Assembly: GCA_031283155.1 (NCBI GenBank)
Contig: JAITCI010000085.1
Location: 1 to 51,850, forward strand
Origin: Spirochaetota bacterium
GTDB taxonomy: Bacteria > Spirochaetota > JAGLSM01 > JAKPMW01
Reading direction: 5' to 3'
DNA length: 51,850 nt
Below, piece after piece: positions 16,601-24,393 of this stretch. Numbering within the stretch: the first letter of the stretch is position 1; every line of letters starts with the position of its first letter. The position numbers and the translations under genes are program-made. The notes beneath the pieces are model-generated. The model saw only the letters and a list, made by a program, of their open reading frames with translations. It did no database searches and was not told the origin of the DNA.

Positions 16601-17099
16601 CAGTGCAGCCGCGAGCAGCGCTTCCTCCGTCCAGGCAGTTTCCCTTGGCAATATCGAAACGTCGCACTTGGCGATTAAGATTCCGCTGGGGGATCCGGCC
16701 GGACAGCAATATTACCTTGTTGAAAACAAGGTGAAAGCAAACGGAACATGGACACAGTATTTACCGGGCAGCGGACTCCTGATTACGCATATCCACACCG
16801 GAGTTATCAATGCCATGATGGCAAGTAATAAAGTCAATGACGGCGCAAACAGGATACACGGAGTCAATATTGTGGAGGCGGATAACAAGAGAGATCTCTG
16901 GACGGGTGGCACCGTGGGAGTCGATGCGGATTTCTTCAAAGGCAGGAATTTTAATCCGAGTACAGCCCCCTCAACTTTTTATTATACCGGAACCTCTTCC
17001 GGCGGCTGGCCTGCCGCAGGCACTGCCCCTTCCCGCGTGTACATAGATAACATCAGCGCCGCCGGACCAACCATGACCTTCCAGTATTCGGTGCGGTAA
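13671..17099 (+). CDS. M6-family metalloprotease with membrane-hairpin insertion and two beta-rich modules, paralogue 3
   Basis: Largest of the three at 1142 residues. The ATG at 13671 was chosen over 13650 because it follows GGGGGCGGGAT and aligns with the paralogues (MAAKMKNVWIYLLIL). Zinc motif HEYAHILGLPDLYD begins at His253; Met-turn VMASGSW. The hairpin (PIARIAFFAGILASGG, WFSRRSR) ends in GINCSGS (Cys385). Next: a Ser/Ala/Gly linker of 11-13-residue repeats (~386-540), module 1 (~546-722), a Ser linker, module 2 (~788-964), a Ser linker, and the second half of the protease domain from ~990 (SLGNIETSHLAIKIPLGDP). The modules (DAYPYLFTGASFTGAAGG to DEFKWENLSGG) look like jelly-roll binding domains; no family can be named. 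The downstream DUF362 gene starts 16 bases later. Confidence 0.88.
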   Translation: MAAKMKNVWIYLLILTVIGAVCASRDLAAMPPHPSIIDSLRQRGDTAGLERISARMKAQASRSIQRVTPPKGPVTGNYKVLVLLIDYVDSPFANVSTTTYYSSLLNGTSSGAFSMKRYYNDMSHGLLELDIRVHGPYHAANAKAYYGQNYPSDSDRRPAQLVREAVLAAQTGGVNFADYDNNNDGEVDVVMVIHSGAGEEVSGDDDDIWSHAWNLTSGGAGAVSVNGKTVNVYCIQPEFTFGPGDSGIGVFCHEYAHILGLPDLYDTSDATYGAGMFTVMASGSWAGPNGDGTRPLPFLAWEKNLLGWLTVQLPDGTLAMMDTLRSSMLALSDHSDQPTPIARIAFFAGILASGGLFWFSRRSRTAALMFAFVFLFGVMAGGINCSGSPPDPDGTISAAAGSSQSVAGSGAAMSSLSATGSGEAASSPPAAGSSEAMSSLSATGSDAAMSSQSAAGSSEAAGSSSVAGSSEAVSSLPAIGSSEAAGSSSVAGSSEAAGSSSVAGSSEAMSSPPAAGSSEAMSSPPAVSSAAVSSVVSSAPGGLTGDAYPYLFTGASFTGAAGGVVPGSGNMLGTHTFDEDGYAGTCMRLVYNASGNGLVYQSPSGSFISPRTGDNAVTFWIAGTLSAGNIRIFLTENGTPGSVNKTFNITSAVPTTLSAITNSNYTSGSADFTSWTKVTLSYEATNHAGTGALQIRVGAVGSGVAGSRKIDLYMDEFKWENLSGGGTSAASAAASSSAVSSRASSAAASSAVSSSSKASSAAASNAVSSASGTSSVVSSAPGSSAASDAYPYLFTGASFTGAAGGAVPGSGAMSGTHTFDGDGYAGTSMRLVYNANGNGLVYQSPSGSFISPSVGDNAVTFWIKGNLTAGSLRFFLTTDGSASGTNKAFNITSLSDTNITASSDQAFASGSANFASWTKITLSYTATNHVGTGALQIRVGGTGSAAGSRNINLCVDEFKWENLSGGASSAAASSRASSAAASSASSVQAVSLGNIETSHLAIKIPLGDPAGQQYYLVENKVKANGTWTQYLPGSGLLITHIHTGVINAMMASNKVNDGANRIHGVNIVEADNKRDLWTGGTVGVDADFFKGRNFNPSTAPSTFYYTGTSSGGWPAAGTAPSRVYIDNISAAGPTMTFQYSVR
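14866..15270. repeat. Degenerate 33-39-base coding repeat in the third M6 gene
   Basis: About ten imperfect units encode SSLSATGSGEAA- and SSSVAGSSEAAG-type peptides, with a recurrent GGGAGCAGCGAAGCG core. Neighbouring units differ slightly in length but keep the reading frame. The repeat unit differs from that in the second M6 gene, so the linkers evolved separately. Confidence 0.9.
15303..16560. repeat. Duplicated ~530-base module in the third M6 gene
   Basis: Copy 1 (about 15303-15840) and copy 2 (about 16029-16560) encode ~177-residue modules that share long identical runs (SFTGAAGG, GDNAVTFWI, the segment NGLVYQSPSGSFISP, DEFKWENLSGG). DNA identity is high in the first 220 bases and lower in the middle. 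The copies are separated by a Ser-rich linker, so the module appears to have duplicated together with linker sequence. Confidence 0.92.
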
Positions 17100-17115
17100 T
17101 TTAAGGAGGAACAAT

Positions 17116-18102
17116 ATGCAGTCAAAACGTAAAATTTTACTATGCGCGGGTGCCGCCGCGCTGATCGTGCTAGCCATTGTGCTGCTCCCGGGAATATTTG
17201 CCGGCAACGCCGCCGAACCGGTATCGGCCGACGGCTCTTCCGTAGTGTATTTTACGAGCGACATCAACAGCGCGGCGCTGATCAATATGTATACAACCCT
17301 GAAATGGAAGCCCGCCGGAGCGCTCGCGGTCAAGATCTCAACCGGCGAACCCCCGAACAGCAATTATCTCCGAACCGAACTCATCGGCGATCTGGTCAAA
17401 AAGATCAACGGAACATTTGTGGAATGTAACACGGCCGGATCAAGAGGGCGGGGCGAGACCGAAAAGCATCTGCAGGTTGCGAAGGATCATGGTTTCACGG
17501 CTGTCGCGAAGGTCGATATTCAGGACGCGAACGGCTCGTATACCCTTCCTGTGCGGGGCGGCAAACACCTGCGGGAAAATTACGTTGGCGCGAGCTTTCC
17601 CGAGTACGGCTCGTACCTCATCCTCTCGCACTTCAAGGGACATCAGATGGCTGGATTTGGCGGCGCGATCAAGAATGTCTCCATCGGCATGGCCTCCGGC
17701 GAGGGAAAGGCCTGGATTCACTCCGGCGGCAAATCCAAAACCTCCCCCTGGGGCGGCGAGCAAAACGCCTTTCTTGAATCCATGGCCGAGGCATGCAAAT
17801 CCGTTTTCGACCGTCTTGATAACGGCAAGCGCATGGCCTATGTTAATGTCATGAACCGCCTCTCGGTGGACTGCGACTGCAACGGCAATCCGGCGGAACC
17901 CGATATGCACGACATCGGCATTCTTGCTTCCCTCGATCCGGTTGCGCTCGATCAGGCCTGCATCGATCTGGTGTACGCGGCAAAGGACGGGCAGTCTGTT
18001 ATCCAGCGCATCGAGTCCAGAAACGGTTTGCTTACGCTTGCGCACGCCGAAAAGATCGGCCTCGGCAGCAGAAAATATACCCTCGTCAATATCAAAAACT
18101 GA
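17116..18102 (+). CDS. DUF362 domain protein, exported
   Basis: A 328-residue protein with an N-terminal membrane anchor or signal peptide (ILLCAGAAALIVLAIVLLPG) followed by a DUF362 domain: VYFTSDINSAALINMY, KISTGEPPNSNYL, SHFKGHQMAGFGGAIKNVSIGMASG, and DIGILASLDPVALDQACIDL. These are typical of DUF362 proteins, some of which carry a ferredoxin domain; none is present here. Several Cys occur in VDCDCNGN. The ribosome binding site AAGGAGGAACA precedes the ATG. It begins 16 bases after the third M6 gene and is followed by an ECF S-component and DUF1893, a grouping that suggests cofactor or metal handling. Biochemical function unknown. Confidence 0.85.
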   Translation: MQSKRKILLCAGAAALIVLAIVLLPGIFAGNAAEPVSADGSSVVYFTSDINSAALINMYTTLKWKPAGALAVKISTGEPPNSNYLRTELIGDLVKKINGTFVECNTAGSRGRGETEKHLQVAKDHGFTAVAKVDIQDANGSYTLPVRGGKHLRENYVGASFPEYGSYLILSHFKGHQMAGFGGAIKNVSIGMASGEGKAWIHSGGKSKTSPWGGEQNAFLESMAEACKSVFDRLDNGKRMAYVNVMNRLSVDCDCNGNPAEPDMHDIGILASLDPVALDQACIDLVYAAKDGQSVIQRIESRNGLLTLAHAEKIGLGSRKYTLVNIKN

Positions 18103-18127
18103 TTATCCAATAAAGGAGGGATTTAAT

Positions 18128-18688
18128 ATGACTACAGGAACAGGTGTTCTCAATCGCGCGGGTATCAAAACGCAGTCATTGACAATCGGTACGGCTGTTG
18201 CGGCGGCGGTCATTCTGCCGCAGGTATTCCACGCCCTCGGGATTATTTCAGGAACGGGCAGCGCGCCCGGGCAGGTGTTCCTGCCGATGTATCTGCCGAT
18301 TATTCTGGCTGGTTTTTTTGCGGGGGCTATCGCCGGCGCGCTCTCGGGGCTGCTCGCGCCTGTCGTGAGTTTTGCGTTGTCCGGTATGCCGTTACCCGCT
18401 ATGGTGTCCTTTATTTCCATAGAGCTTGCTGTCATCGGGCTTGCCGCCGGTATGCTATGTAATTTGCGATTACCGGCAATCGGCAAGGTGATCCTCGCGC
18501 AGCTGCTGGGAAAGGCCGCGCTTGCGCTTTCTATTTTGGCGGCGGTATTCGTTTTTGACAGCGAAACGATCACAACGGGCTATATTTTGGCGAGCATTCG
18601 TACCGGGTTGCCCGGATGGGTTTTGCAATGGGCGCTGATCCCGCTGATAATTTTCCGCGTTGAAAACAGGAATAACCTTGAAGAATAA
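18128..18688 (+). CDS. ECF transporter S component-like membrane protein
   Basis: 186 residues with about five or six hydrophobic segments (AVAAAVILPQVFHALGIISG, MYLPIILAGFFAGAIAGAL, FISIELAVIGLAAGML, LLGKAALALSILAAVFVF). Size and the pattern of Gly/Ala-rich helices after LPQVFHALG match substrate-capture (S) components of energy-coupling factor vitamin transporters; no A or T component is in the window, so it would use a shared module. The ATG at 18128 follows AAGGAGGGATTTA. The substrate cannot be told from sequence; linkage to DUF362 and DUF1893 is the only clue. Confidence 0.72.
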   Translation: MTTGTGVLNRAGIKTQSLTIGTAVAAAVILPQVFHALGIISGTGSAPGQVFLPMYLPIILAGFFAGAIAGALSGLLAPVVSFALSGMPLPAMVSFISIELAVIGLAAGMLCNLRLPAIGKVILAQLLGKAALALSILAAVFVFDSETITTGYILASIRTGLPGWVLQWALIPLIIFRVENRNNLEE

Positions 18689-19130
18689 TTCTTCCGTTAT
18701 GGAAGAGGCTCTACGCCTTGTTGAAACCGGCACGGAAAGCTGCGTCGTCGTCCGCGAGGACAAAATCATATATGCCGCGAGCGGGCGCGGGGTGTCGCCG
18801 CTCCTTGCGCTCTATACCCATGAGCCGGAAAAATTGCGCGACGCCTTTGTGCTGGACGCCATCATCGGAAAAGCCGCGGCGGTTATCCTGATTCTTGGGG
18901 GCGCGCGCAGAGCCTACGGAAAAATCATGAGTGTTGCCGCCCGCGATTATCTCGCGGCGCATGGCATTATCGCAGAGTACGGCAGTCTTGTGGAGAATAT
19001 CACCAACAGAAGCGGCGATGGGCTTTGCCCGATGGAGCGCGCGGTACTGGGCATAACCGATCCGGCGGAGTGCCTGGAACGGATACAGGGCGCTCTATCC
19101 GGCATTATGGCAAAATCGCAGAGCCGATAG
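18678..19130 (+). CDS. DUF1893 (TM1506-like) protein
   Basis: 150 residues of the DUF1893 family, whose structure (TM1506 of Thermotoga) has a cytidine-deaminase-like fold but no established activity. Motifs: ESCVVVREDKIIYAASGRGV, DAIIGKAAAVILILGGARRAYG, AEYGSLVENITNRSGDGLCP and MERAVLGITDPAE. I chose the TTG at 18678 because AGGAA lies 5 bases upstream and it gives the usual N-terminus; TTG 18660 and ATG 18699 are alternatives. It overlaps the S-component gene by 11 bases, so the two are probably coupled. Confidence 0.82.
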   Translation: MKNNSSVMEEALRLVETGTESCVVVREDKIIYAASGRGVSPLLALYTHEPEKLRDAFVLDAIIGKAAAVILILGGARRAYGKIMSVAARDYLAAHGIIAEYGSLVENITNRSGDGLCPMERAVLGITDPAECLERIQGALSGIMAKSQSR

Positions 19131-19132
19131 TC

Positions 19133-20194
<1,062 letters not shown>

Positions 20195-20210
20195 TTAAAT
20201 ACGTGCGTAA

Positions 20211-20240
20211 AAGATAGCCCCCCGCGCGATATAAGGGCAA
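20211..20240 (-). promoter_or_regulatory. Probable tRNA-Val promoter
   Basis: On the minus strand TTGCCC (20240-20235) and TATCTT (20216-20211) are spaced by 18 bases, ending about 16 bases before the tRNA 5' end. Confidence 0.45.
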
Positions 20241-20350
20241 GCGGCTTTGCGCGCGGAATGGTTTTTGTTTCTCTGTCGTGAACAAAGATAAAATAAAAGA
20301 ATTTGCCTCTATAAAGATATGTGTGCGGGATATCGCTTGCCTCGCCAGGC

Positions 20351-21694
20351 TTACGCCTTTTTCAAAATATCCGCCAGACCGGCCTTGTCCACAAGGTCGA
20401 TCGGACGCGCGGCGGCGAAATCACGCGCGCCCTGAGAAAATTTGTTTGTAGAAATGCAGATCGCCTTATTGGCATTCACTTTTTTCATATCTTCCTGGAT
20501 ATTGCGCACGATCTGCTCGGAGATGGTATCGGTATCGCGGAAGATATGAATGAGCTTGTTGGACACCTTGGTGTTGCGCCATTTGCTTTCAGGCTCGCTT
20601 GCGAGAATGATCGCGTGGTTGCCGCCATCGGCGGTAAATTTGACTATATCAAAACCCATGGCCTTGATAGTAATGCGGCACATATCCTCAAACCCTGTAT
20701 TGGATGCGGTCATAAAATCCTTGAGCTTGTCATCCGTTCGCAGTTCCTGGTACGTTGCGAGTTTTTCCAGTACGTCGCCATATCCGGGTTTGACTTTCGC
20801 GATGATTTCCCATTGCGTGATGGCAGCCGGAAGATCGCGCATACGTTCGTAAACAGCGGCGAGCGAATAGCGGACGGCCAGGGCGATGGAATCTTCTTCG
20901 GTTATATCCTTTGCGGCACGCTCCAGGTCTATCAAGGCATTCGGGAAATCGCCCATCTCAAACAAGCACTGCCCCTTCATCAGGCGCGCGCGCTGGCGGA
21001 ATTCCGGATCCTTTTGGGCGTCATCGAGGCAGATGATGGCCTGGTGGTAACTGCTGTTGGTTTTGTTGATAACGCCCAGGAAGTAATTGGCTTTGTGCAG
21101 CTGGGGATCAAGTTTCAGGGCATTATTGAGATAGTTAAGGGCTTCATTTCCCTTTTTGCCCTGATAGAGTATCTGCCCGACATAAAAATTGGCCTCGGCA
21201 TGTTTGGGGTTGACCCCGATCACCTTCATAAAATAGGAATACGCCTGTTCCAGAAAATTGCGTTCAAAAAAGATCTTGGCTATTTTGAACATAATTTCAT
21301 AATTCGCGGGATTCAGGCGGATTATAAGGAGGAACTCCTTTTGCGCCTCCTCGAGCTGCCCAAGGCTTAAGTATATCTCGGCGAGCTTATTGCGCACGTC
21401 CTCTTCCTTCACGGAATCATCAAACTTGTTCAGGCGGGTAAGGAGGCGGAGTTCATAAAGCGCAGGGTTGAATTGTTTGGTATTGTAGTAGCAGAGCGCA
21501 AGGATATAATGCGCCAGATGGTTGCGCTCATTCTTTTTGATCAGAGCCTGCGCCTCAGACGCCGCTTTTTTGAACTGCCCGGTCTCCATCAGCTTTGTCA
21601 GGGCGTCCGCTTTTCTTGGTGCCAGAATAAATTTGATCAAAAAGAATATTAAAAGGGCGAAAATAATCCCTGTCGCTATCAGGTATACGCCCAT
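20351..21694 (-). CDS. Membrane-anchored TPR protein with C-terminal Mrr/restriction-endonuclease-like domain
   Basis: 447 residues. One N-terminal transmembrane helix (YLIATGIIFALLIFFLIKFIL), then about eight tetratricopeptide repeats (~30-310; for example AHYILALCYYNTKQFNPALYEL and ANFYVGQILYQGKKGNEAL). The C-terminal ~115 residues look like an Mrr-type endonuclease-fold domain: FEDMCRITIKAMGFDIV, then NANKAICISTNKFSQGARDFAAARPIDLVDKAGLADIL, matching the end of Mrr domains. The D-QxK catalytic pattern is not evident, so it may be a non-catalytic fold. Ribosome binding site AAGGG precedes the ATG. Transcribed divergently from another TPR gene, under a near-consensus promoter. Confidence 0.78.
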   Translation of the reverse strand: MGVYLIATGIIFALLIFFLIKFILAPRKADALTKLMETGQFKKAASEAQALIKKNERNHLAHYILALCYYNTKQFNPALYELRLLTRLNKFDDSVKEEDVRNKLAEIYLSLGQLEEAQKEFLLIIRLNPANYEIMFKIAKIFFERNFLEQAYSYFMKVIGVNPKHAEANFYVGQILYQGKKGNEALNYLNNALKLDPQLHKANYFLGVINKTNSSYHQAIICLDDAQKDPEFRQRARLMKGQCLFEMGDFPNALIDLERAAKDITEEDSIALAVRYSLAAVYERMRDLPAAITQWEIIAKVKPGYGDVLEKLATYQELRTDDKLKDFMTASNTGFEDMCRITIKAMGFDIVKFTADGGNHAIILASEPESKWRNTKVSNKLIHIFRDTDTISEQIVRNIQEDMKKVNANKAICISTNKFSQGARDFAAARPIDLVDKAGLADILKKA

Positions 21695-21764
21695 GGTTTC
21701 CCTTTCTTCTCTTCAATCCGAACCCGCAGTATATCGATCTTCTGATCGATTGCATCTGTACTAT

Positions 21765-21792
21765 ACTATATACTATACGGCATCTTTGTCAA
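21765..21792 (-). promoter_or_regulatory. Near-consensus sigma-70 promoter for the TPR/Mrr-like gene
   Basis: On the minus strand TTGACA (21792-21787), a 16-base spacer and TATAGT (21770-21765). The region 21759-21779 also has several overlapping TATACT-like boxes in both directions, so it may serve the divergent TPR gene too. Confidence 0.65.
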
Positions 21793-21899
21793 TTTCGCTT
21801 AGGGTGAATCGAAAAATCGTATTTAAGCGGATTGCAAAGGGCGCGGTATACCGATTACTATAAGCAGGAAAAGCTGTCATATATGCAGGAGGCCGGAAA

Positions 21900-22607
21900 A
21901 TGCGAAAATTATCCATTTTGGTATTCCTGGTATTGACGTCCGCCCTCACGGCAGCAGCCCCGGATCTCTTTGAAAGGGGACGGGAGCATTACGGCGCGGG
22001 GCGATTTGAGATTGCGCTCGTTACTCTGCTCGAGGCTCTGAAGCAGGAACCCGAAAACCCCGATTGTTACTTATTTATCGGCAATATTTACTCAAATAAG
22101 CGCGAGTTTGAGAAAGCAATCGCGTATTACCGCATTGGGCTGGATATCACGGATCGGCCAAATATTTTCCATTTTAACATGGGTCAGGCATTGTATTATA
22201 GTAAGCGTTACGATGAGGCGCTGGTCTCCTTCCGGAATGCCGTCCTGGGCGAGGAGGGCATCCCCGACGCCTGGCTTGAGCTTGGGCGCACTTATTACCA
22301 GCTTTCCGACAAGAGTAATACCATTTACGCCTGGCAGCGTTACCTCCGCGCGAAGCCCGATAATCCGCAGGCCGCAGTACTGCGCAAGGCCATACAGGCG
22401 CTCTCGAGCGAAGACTATCCGATGCCGGCGCAGATCGCGCGCCGGGAGCGGGAACGGCTTGCCCTGCAGGAAGCGCGCAGGCAGGCGCTTTTGGAACGCC
22501 TGATCGAGGTGCTGGTTGAAGCAAAGAGCAATGGCGATGCGGAAGGTTTATTGGATGAGGCTACCTCCATTCTGGGCGCAGCGGAAGCAGTCGGCGGCGA
22601 TAATTAA
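21900..22607 (+). CDS. Exported TPR protein
   Basis: 235 residues with a signal peptide (LSILVFLVLTSALTAAA) and about four tetratricopeptide repeats (FERGREHYGAGRFEIALVTL, CYLFIGNIYSNKREFEKAI, FHFNMGQALYYSKRYDEAL, AWLELGRTYYQLSDKSNTI). A charged helical C-terminus (RRERERLALQEARRQALLER) could be a coiled coil. Ribosome binding site AGGAGGCC precedes the ATG. TPR proteins of this kind scaffold envelope complexes; the partner is unknown. It is followed after 18 bases by another envelope protein, suggesting a two-gene operon. Confidence 0.82.
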   Translation: MRKLSILVFLVLTSALTAAAPDLFERGREHYGAGRFEIALVTLLEALKQEPENPDCYLFIGNIYSNKREFEKAIAYYRIGLDITDRPNIFHFNMGQALYYSKRYDEALVSFRNAVLGEEGIPDAWLELGRTYYQLSDKSNTIYAWQRYLRAKPDNPQAAVLRKAIQALSSEDYPMPAQIARRERERLALQEARRQALLERLIEVLVEAKSNGDAEGLLDEATSILGAAEAVGGDN

Positions 22608-22625
22608 AAAAAAGGGGGGCATTCG

Positions 22626-23030
22626 ATGGCCGTATCCAAAAAAGCAGGCTCAACCGGCAGGCGCGCGCAAAAGCAGGGAGCTGCGGCAAACGCAGCCCAG
22701 CCCGCGCAAGAGCCGCCGGAAAAAAAGCGAATTGTCAACGCGCGCAAAAGCATCCCGGCGCTCCTGTTTTTTATCATCCTTGCGGCCATTCTTTTTTTTG
22801 CCTTTCGCGGGGAACCGGCGCAGGATATTGATCGCATGATCGAAGCGGGGCGCGAAGATCTTGCCGTGGGCAGGTACCCCGACGCGATCCGGCATTTGGA
22901 TATCGCGATCAATGCGATTGAAGACTTGCGGCGGAAATACGGAGCTGCGGAACCCGAAAGCCGCATCCATGCGCTCATCGGCTTGCAGCGGGAGGCGAAT
23001 GAGCTGCGCAAAGCGGCGGAACTCAAATAA
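22626..23030 (+). CDS. Single-pass membrane protein with TPR-like tail
   Basis: 134 residues, no recognised family. A basic Ala/Gln-rich N-terminus (~45 residues), one transmembrane helix (IPALLFFIILAAILFFAF), then a helical C-terminal segment (DIDRMIEAGREDLAVGRYPD, HLDIAINAIEDLRRKYG) that resembles one to two TPR hairpins on the periplasmic side. GGGGGG lies 7 bases before the ATG. Likely the partner of the exported TPR protein directly upstream. Confidence 0.7.
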   Translation: MAVSKKAGSTGRRAQKQGAAANAAQPAQEPPEKKRIVNARKSIPALLFFIILAAILFFAFRGEPAQDIDRMIEAGREDLAVGRYPDAIRHLDIAINAIEDLRRKYGAAEPESRIHALIGLQREANELRKAAELK

Positions 23031-23163
23031 CAATATTCAGGTTCCGCGCCGCTTCGCGGCGCGTCTGCGCCCGGCATACCGTGTGCTCCCAAAGCTGCGC
23101 GAACGTGAGCGCGGGCTTTGCGGCGTCTCCGGCACCTTCGCTGGATAGATGTTTGAATATTGA
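23031..23163. other. Intergenic element bounded by a 9-base inverted repeat
   Basis: CAATATTCA at the left end and TGAATATTG at the right end (about 23155-23163) are perfect inverted repeats. Inside, next to the left end, is the strong hairpin CGCGCCGC-ttc-GCGGCGCG. The hairpin may terminate the upstream operon; the flanking repeats could mark a small miniature element. No coding potential of its own is evident. Confidence 0.4.
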
Positions 23164-23223
23164 AGAATAATGTTCCTCCGGGAGCGCGGCATTCGCCGGA
23201 GAATGGCGGGAGGCGAAGATACG

Positions 23224-24354
23224 GTGCGGATTATCCATATCGATATGGACGCCTTTTATGCCGCAGTCGAGCAGCGCGACAATCCCGCCCTGCGCGGCAA
23301 ACCGGTCATCGTTGGCGGCGCGCCGGACTCCCGAGGCGTGGTGAGCACCTGCTCCTACGAGGCGCGGGTCTTTGGGGTGCGTTCCGCCATGCCGTCCGGC
23401 CAGGCCTACAGGCTCTGCCCGCAGGCCGTTTTTGTGCGCCCGCGCTTTCACGCCTATACCATTGTTTCGCGGCAGATACGGCGCATCTTTTCGCGCTACA
23501 CCGATTGCATGGAGCCGCTCTCGCTCGACGAGGCTTTTCTTGATCTCTCCGAGGCGCATTGTACGCCTCTATCCGCTCGCTTCGCCGAAAACACGGGGGA
23601 GGATGCGCTCTCGCCCGCAATCCGGATCGCCGAAAATATCCGCAGGGACATCCGGCAGGAGACCGCGCTGACCGCTTCCGCCGGTATCTCGTATTGCAAA
23701 TTTCTCGCGAAGATAGCATCCGATCTGCATAAACCCGATGGTCTTGCCGTGATTCGCGCGTCGGAGGCGAAGGCCTTTCTCGCGGCGCTGCCCGTGGAAC
23801 GCTTTTTCGGCGTTGGCAAAGCCACCGCAAAGCGGCTCCACGCCCTCGGTATCATAACGGGACAGGATCTCGCGGATTTTGACCCCGCCGTTTTGGCGCG
23901 CCGGTTGGGCAAGCAGGGCATGGTGCTGCGCGATCTGGCTCTGGGCTGCGATCCTCGTCCGGTCGAGAGTGATCGCGGGCGAAAATCCTATGGGAGAGAA
24001 ACCACCTTCCGGCGTGACAATGACGATCTCCCGTATCTGCATTCTGTTTTGAGTGATTTTGTGGACGAACTCGCCGCGTCTCTCGCGAAGGATGCTCTGC
24101 GCGCCGCGACCATTACCGTCAAGGTGCGCTACGGGGACTTCAGCACCGAAACGCGCTCCGAGAGTCTGCCCGCCGCGGTGAACGTTGCCCGCGTATTTCA
24201 GGAAAAGGCCGCCGCGCTTCTTGGGCGAACCCAGGCGGGCAAACGCGCCCTGCGCCTTATCGGCGTCAGTCTCTCCGGTCTTGCGAATGCCGCGCCGGAT
24301 GAAGATATTTTGCAGGAAGATTTACCTTTTCAGGAGAATGACGCGCGCGCGTAA
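23224..24354 (+). CDS. dinB: DNA polymerase IV (Y-family)
   Basis: Translesion polymerase. Palm and fingers motifs: IIHIDMDAFYAAVEQRDNP (metal-binding Asp), RGVVSTCSYEARVFGVRSAM, EPLSLDEAFLDLS (catalytic Asp-Glu) and SAGISYCKFLAKIASDLHKP. A helix-hairpin-helix thumb follows (FFGVGKATAKRLHALGI), then the little finger. The C-terminal QEDLPF fits a sliding-clamp-binding motif. I prefer the GTG at 23224 (GGAGG 10 bases upstream; protein then begins MRIIHIDMDAFY). ATG 23203 or 23170 would add 7 or 18 unconserved residues. No LexA-type site is recognised upstream. Confidence 0.93.
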   Translation: MRIIHIDMDAFYAAVEQRDNPALRGKPVIVGGAPDSRGVVSTCSYEARVFGVRSAMPSGQAYRLCPQAVFVRPRFHAYTIVSRQIRRIFSRYTDCMEPLSLDEAFLDLSEAHCTPLSARFAENTGEDALSPAIRIAENIRRDIRQETALTASAGISYCKFLAKIASDLHKPDGLAVIRASEAKAFLAALPVERFFGVGKATAKRLHALGIITGQDLADFDPAVLARRLGKQGMVLRDLALGCDPRPVESDRGRKSYGRETTFRRDNDDLPYLHSVLSDFVDELAASLAKDALRAATITVKVRYGDFSTETRSESLPAAVNVARVFQEKAAALLGRTQAGKRALRLIGVSLSGLANAAPDEDILQEDLPFQENDARA

Positions 24355-24393
24355 TACTCCCCGCAGCGCGGAGAGCAGTACGCGGTTTTTCGC

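Noticed and set aside
20321-21370. 349-codon plus-strand open frame opposite the TPR/Mrr-like gene
   Set aside because: No domain; the minus strand has a transmembrane helix, TPRs, a ribosome binding site and a near-consensus promoter.
23023-23559. Minus-strand open frame reaching into dinB as a possible small gene
   Set aside because: No start with a ribosome binding site and no family match; dinB on the opposite strand is certain.
24355-24393. Terminator between dinB and the convergent barrel gene
   Set aside because: Only a short imperfect CCCCGC/GCGGAG pairing and no T-run clearly attached.
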